Assembly: GCA_017515325.1 (NCBI GenBank)
Contig: JAFWGA010000049.1
Location: forward strand, 1 to 64,000
Length of the DNA stretch: 64,000 nt
Direction: 5' to 3'
Origin: Blautia sp.
GTDB taxonomy: Bacteria > Bacillota > Clostridia > Lachnospirales > Lachnospiraceae
Shown here piece by piece: positions 60,985-64,000 of this stretch (position 1 is its first letter; every line of letters starts with the position of its first letter). Both the position numbers and the translations under genes were made by a program. Under the pieces are notes generated by a model. That model worked only from the letters and a program-made list of their open reading frames with translations. It ran no database searches and was not told where the DNA came from.

Positions 60985-62289
60985 ATGCCGGGAATGATAA
61001 AGCTGATTTTGGACGAATTACTGGACCGATATGAGCGGAGCAAATTGTTTCGGGAGGGAAGCTCCACAAAACGGATCCTGCTCGATGTGTCGGACCATGG
61101 GAGATTTTCCGGCTTGCAGGAAAGGGCAGATGAAAAAAGAGAGTTTCTGGATGCGTTGGAGGAGCTTCAGGACAAGGGACTGATCGGCTATGATTGGGTT
61201 CGGTTTGAAAAGGGAAATCTGGTTGATAAAATCTGGCTTGTGACAGAACCGGGTGCACTTCTTGACAGCTACCGGCTGGCAGGCCGGATAAGCCGGAGAG
61301 AAAAGCTTTTTACGCTTGAAAAACAGCTGCGTGATACCTTGGACGGAATGGAGGGGAATTCTGAGAATGACGTGTTCCGCTTTCTGAAAAGGGAGTTGGA
61401 GACGATTCAGAGCAAAAAGAACATTTCGCGGTTCTTTTTTCAGGGTGACGGAAAAAAAGACACGGATGAGAAGAACCGAAATCTGCTGCTCTTTCTTAGC
61501 GAACTGCAGCATCGGGAAGATAACAGGCTCGAACGGGTCATGAGCATGGCGCTTTTCGGGGACAGCAAATACTTTGAACGCGAACTGAAGCAGAAGGTGC
61601 TTTCGATTCTAAGAACTCTGGCCAGGGAGGACGGCAGGGAAAATCTGACAGACGAAGAATTGCTGGAGGAACGGGGAATTTTCAGATGGCCGGAGATTAT
61701 GGAGTTTTGTGGTCCTGTGTCAGTAACCTTGGATGACGGAACCATCATTCCTTATATGGGTCAGGTTTATGGAGCCTATATCAATGCAACGATGGTTCAC
61801 CACGTCGTGAGGGTACAGCTTCACGAACCGCTGCGAATCATCAGTATTGAAAATAAAGCGAATTATACCTGGTATCTGACTAAGGCAAGAAAAAGCCGGG
61901 AACTGGTTCTGTACCATGGAGGATGTTTCAGTCCCATGAAAGGAAAATGGTTCAGACTGATCGCAGAGGCAGACGGAGCGGTCGATGTGGAGGTATTCCA
62001 CTGGAGTGATATTGACCTGGGGGGCTTTCGTATTTTCCGAAGATTTCGGGATGAACTGTTTCCCTGGGCAGTTCCCTGGAGGATGGATATCAGGACGCTT
62101 GAAAGCTATAAGGATTATTGTATTCCTCTCGGAAGCGAATCATACAGATACCATCTGAGAGCTTTAACAGAGGATCCGGCGTATCGCTGTTTTTCGGATA
62201 CAATCCGCTATATGCTTGACCAGAATGTTCGGCTGGAGCAGGAAGCGGAAATTTTATTTTTTTCGATTGCAAACAAAAATATTTTCTAA
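60985..62289 (+). CDS. jetD: Wadjet nuclease JetD (DUF3322/DUF2220)
   Basis: 434 residues. The C-terminal toprim-like nuclease domain has IISIENKANYTWYL (Glu 289), the YHGGCFSPMKGKWF loop and HWSDIDLGGFRIFRRF (Asp 342 and Asp 344), the triad expected for DNA cutting. The N-terminal half is helical with a WH-like start (IKLILDELLDRYERSKLFRE). It completes the second Wadjet operon, 7 bases after jetC. Key acidic residues are intact. The SfsA gene starts 21 bases on. Confidence 0.87.
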   Translation: MPGMIKLILDELLDRYERSKLFREGSSTKRILLDVSDHGRFSGLQERADEKREFLDALEELQDKGLIGYDWVRFEKGNLVDKIWLVTEPGALLDSYRLAGRISRREKLFTLEKQLRDTLDGMEGNSENDVFRFLKRELETIQSKKNISRFFFQGDGKKDTDEKNRNLLLFLSELQHREDNRLERVMSMALFGDSKYFERELKQKVLSILRTLAREDGRENLTDEELLEERGIFRWPEIMEFCGPVSVTLDDGTIIPYMGQVYGAYINATMVHHVVRVQLHEPLRIISIENKANYTWYLTKARKSRELVLYHGGCFSPMKGKWFRLIAEADGAVDVEVFHWSDIDLGGFRIFRRFRDELFPWAVPWRMDIRTLESYKDYCIPLGSESYRYHLRALTEDPAYRCFSDTIRYMLDQNVRLEQEAEILFFSIANKNIF

Positions 62290-62310
62290 TGATGAGAAGG
62301 GCCAAAACCG

Positions 62311-63006
62311 ATGATCCAATATGAGAATACGGTTCCGGGCATATTTGTGCGCAGGGTAAACCGTTTTGTCGCCGAAGTAGTGATCGATGGAAATACAGAG
62401 CGGGTACACGTCAAGAATACCGGTCGGCTGCAGGAATTGCTGGTGCCAAAGGCCAGGATTACTCTTCAGAAAGCCTCGGATTCAAACCGGAAAACAGCCT
62501 ATGACCTGATTTCCGTCTATAAGCCAAAGCTGAAATGGGTTAATATCGACAGCCTTGCACCGAATGAACTGATGAGGCAGCAGCTGATGGGCATGAACTA
62601 TGATGTGGTGAAGCCTGAGTATACCTACAGGGATTCGCGATTCGATTTCTACATGGAGAGGCATGGAGAGAAATACCTGACGGAAGTAAAGGGGTGCACC
62701 CTGGCAGCAGATCTGAAACGTGGTATCGGTCTTTTTCCGGATGCACCGACCCAGCGCGGTGTGAAACATCTGGAAGAGCTGGCGGCCGCGGCGAAGGAAG
62801 GTTATCACTGTCAGATCGCCTTTGTTATTCAGATGAACGGGATCCATATGGTGTTCCCGAACAATGAAACACAGCCTGAATTTGGGCAGGCCCTGGTACA
62901 CGCTGCGAAGGCCGGCGTGCAGGTTGCCTATTACGGATGTCATGTAGAGGCTGACAGCATCAAGATTACAGGCACAGTTGGAGATACCGGAAGATATACG
63001 CGCTGA
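62311..63006 (+). CDS. sfsA: SfsA-family DNA/RNA nuclease-like protein
   Basis: 231 residues, the normal length. Typical SfsA motifs: PGIFVRRVNRFVAEVVIDG, VKNTGRLQELLVPKARI, DSRFDFYMERHGEKYLTEVK with GC (the PD-(D/E)xK-like core) and FPDAPTQRGVKHLEEL. First named for sugar fermentation stimulation, it binds DNA and has a restriction-like fold. It starts 21 bases after jetD; it may be transcribed with the Wadjet operon, but the gene is widespread on its own. Confidence 0.9.
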   Translation: MIQYENTVPGIFVRRVNRFVAEVVIDGNTERVHVKNTGRLQELLVPKARITLQKASDSNRKTAYDLISVYKPKLKWVNIDSLAPNELMRQQLMGMNYDVVKPEYTYRDSRFDFYMERHGEKYLTEVKGCTLAADLKRGIGLFPDAPTQRGVKHLEELAAAAKEGYHCQIAFVIQMNGIHMVFPNNETQPEFGQALVHAAKAGVQVAYYGCHVEADSIKITGTVGDTGRYTR

Positions 63007-63098
63007 CGGCAAGTACAGGAATCGAGCCTGCCTGAACGAAACTTTGAACATGCGTGTGCATTCCTACCATCAACTGTACAAAAAGAAAAGAGGAGAAA

Positions 63099-63752
63099 AT
63101 GACAATGAAAAAAATGGAGTGTACATTCTATCGTCCGGAGCAGGTAAACATCGGGGAGTTCCAAAGCATTATTGATAAGCTGACATCTGATTTCCACACA
63201 GCATGTAGCAAAGAGATGGATGCAGACAGCCTGCGGATTTACGCCAATGATTTGCTCAATTGCGTTGCACCTCTGGCTAAGAATCTGAAGATGTTTTTCC
63301 TTGGGCTGGATGAGCCGGAAAACATGCCGAGTGATGCTAGAGTAGATTACTTCTACATGCCGACATATATCGGAACGGCGATTGTGATCAGAGCAGTGCT
63401 TGTGTGCGCTAAGTTTATTAGAGAAGTTCAGGAAGATTCGTATAAGAGGATGGTATTCCGCGGATTACTTCTTGGATGCACAGGAAGAGGATTTCAAGGG
63501 CATGGGTATGATGGTTTGAAAGGTATGATTGATGCCCTGAGTATTTTCACGGAAGCTGGAGTAGAGAAGTTCATATGGTATTATCCGACCATTTGCGATG
63601 AATTCACAAAGCTTTTCAAGGAGTCTGTTTCCAAACTGACGAAGCTGTTGGAAACAGGAACTGTTCAAAACGAATGGGGAGAAGATTACAGCAAGGAAGC
63701 GGAAACAGTCATAAAGAGAATGAAGAGAAGCAAATTGTTGCAATTGATGTGA
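63099..63752 (+). CDS. Conserved-looking protein of unknown function
   Basis: 217 residues from ATG 63099, just after AAAGAGGAGAAA; a frame open from 63054 lacks a site. Soluble and helical, without signal peptide: FYRPEQVNIGEFQSIIDKLT, ANDLLNCVAPLAKNLKMFFL, FRGLLLGCTGRGFQGHGYDG. The family was not recognised. It follows SfsA by 92 bases and precedes an open frame at the window edge; it may be accessory cargo of the Wadjet-containing island. Confidence 0.6.
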   Translation: MTMKKMECTFYRPEQVNIGEFQSIIDKLTSDFHTACSKEMDADSLRIYANDLLNCVAPLAKNLKMFFLGLDEPENMPSDARVDYFYMPTYIGTAIVIRAVLVCAKFIREVQEDSYKRMVFRGLLLGCTGRGFQGHGYDGLKGMIDALSIFTEAGVEKFIWYYPTICDEFTKLFKESVSKLTKLLETGTVQNEWGEDYSKEAETVIKRMKRSKLLQLM

Positions 63753-63790
63753 CATTTTTTATATACTCCAGGGGAGGGGAGAGAAGTTGA

Positions 63791-64000
63791 TGTATTTCCC
63801 GCAGTGCACTGACTTCGGGAATCGAATGGAATTATCGTTTCAGCAGCAGGAGAGATCCGGATAATTATGAGAAGTTTTTCCTGACATTTGAGGATCTTTT
63901 CGAAAATCATTCGGTTCGCATTGATGACGCTGAGTTAAAAAAATATTCGAAGAACTGGCATAGACCGGCTGCCGCTAAAGATCTTGATCGATATGATGAG
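63791..64000 (+). CDS. Partial open frame running off the window edge
   Basis: 70 codons open to the last base (TSGIEWNYRFSSRRDPDNYE and KFFLTFEDLFENHSVRIDDA, then KKYSKNWHRPAAAKDLDRYD). It looks coding, but no ATG or good ribosome site lies in this frame after the stop at 63788-63790. ATG 63790 in the next frame (MYFPQCTDFGNRMELSF) has a purine-rich site upstream and may be joined to it by a frameshift. Family not recognised; 3' end not seen. Confidence 0.4.

Noticed and set aside
1..64000. tRNA, rRNA, integrase, transposase or replication-origin genes
   Set aside because: None were recognised on either strand by reading; the mobile character of the right part rests on gene content only.

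Overview
The window looks like a piece of chromosome from an anaerobic Firmicute of the Clostridia, most likely a Lachnospiraceae-type gut or rumen bacterium. This rests on AGGAGG-type ribosome sites, ATGA-overlapping operons, many GGDEF/EAL proteins, a flavinylated secreted reductase, and families typical of that group (DUF6465, JetA/DUF5716, YolD). No rRNA, tRNA or CRISPR array was seen. The assignment is inference; no marker gene fixes the species.

Left part (1-36 kb): catabolism, signalling and transport. It holds a GH3 beta-glucosidase, a GH5 exo-glucanase-like enzyme, a three-gene sugar ABC importer without its ATPase, an acyltransferase, and a PheC-like secreted protein next to a double-HTH regulator. 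Cyclic-di-GMP signalling is dense: a twin-SBP EAL protein, two GGDEF proteins, a REC-GGDEF-EAL-TM-GGDEF giant broken by a CT slip, and a hybrid histidine kinase. Then come a YtrA-type GntR/ABC exporter operon with a perfect 16-bp inverted repeat on its promoter, a TetR/MFS pair with two operators, a CPBP protease, a purine nucleoside permease family protein, and a Ni/Co ECF importer (CbiMN fusion, CbiQ, CbiO). Short palindromic repeats are scattered here, several beside gene fragments (ABC ATPase, GGDEF, DHHA2 pyrophosphatase), which suggests repeat-linked rearrangement.

Right part (36-64 kb): a defence and stress island. It has two complete, unrelated SMC-based Wadjet operons: a type II system (jetABCD, 36.1-44.4 kb) and a type III-like system (55.6-62.3 kb). 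Between them lie an ADP-ribosylglycohydrolase, a calcineurin-like phosphatase, a Y-family polymerase with a YolD-like partner, an AlkD-like repair protein, a pyridoxamine-oxidase-like flavoprotein, a repeat-bearing secreted protein, and a striking pair: a fumarase with a Tat-like export signal next to a secreted FMN/FAD fumarate reductase. The pair suggests malate or fumarate respiration outside the cytoplasm. SfsA, an unrecognised gene and an open frame running off the edge close the window.

Working together: the glucan genes would feed sugars to the importer; the c-di-GMP proteins couple extracellular ligands to lifestyle; the Wadjet pair would exclude plasmids, while the polymerase/YolD and AlkD genes handle DNA damage. 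These links are inferred from domain content and gene order only.
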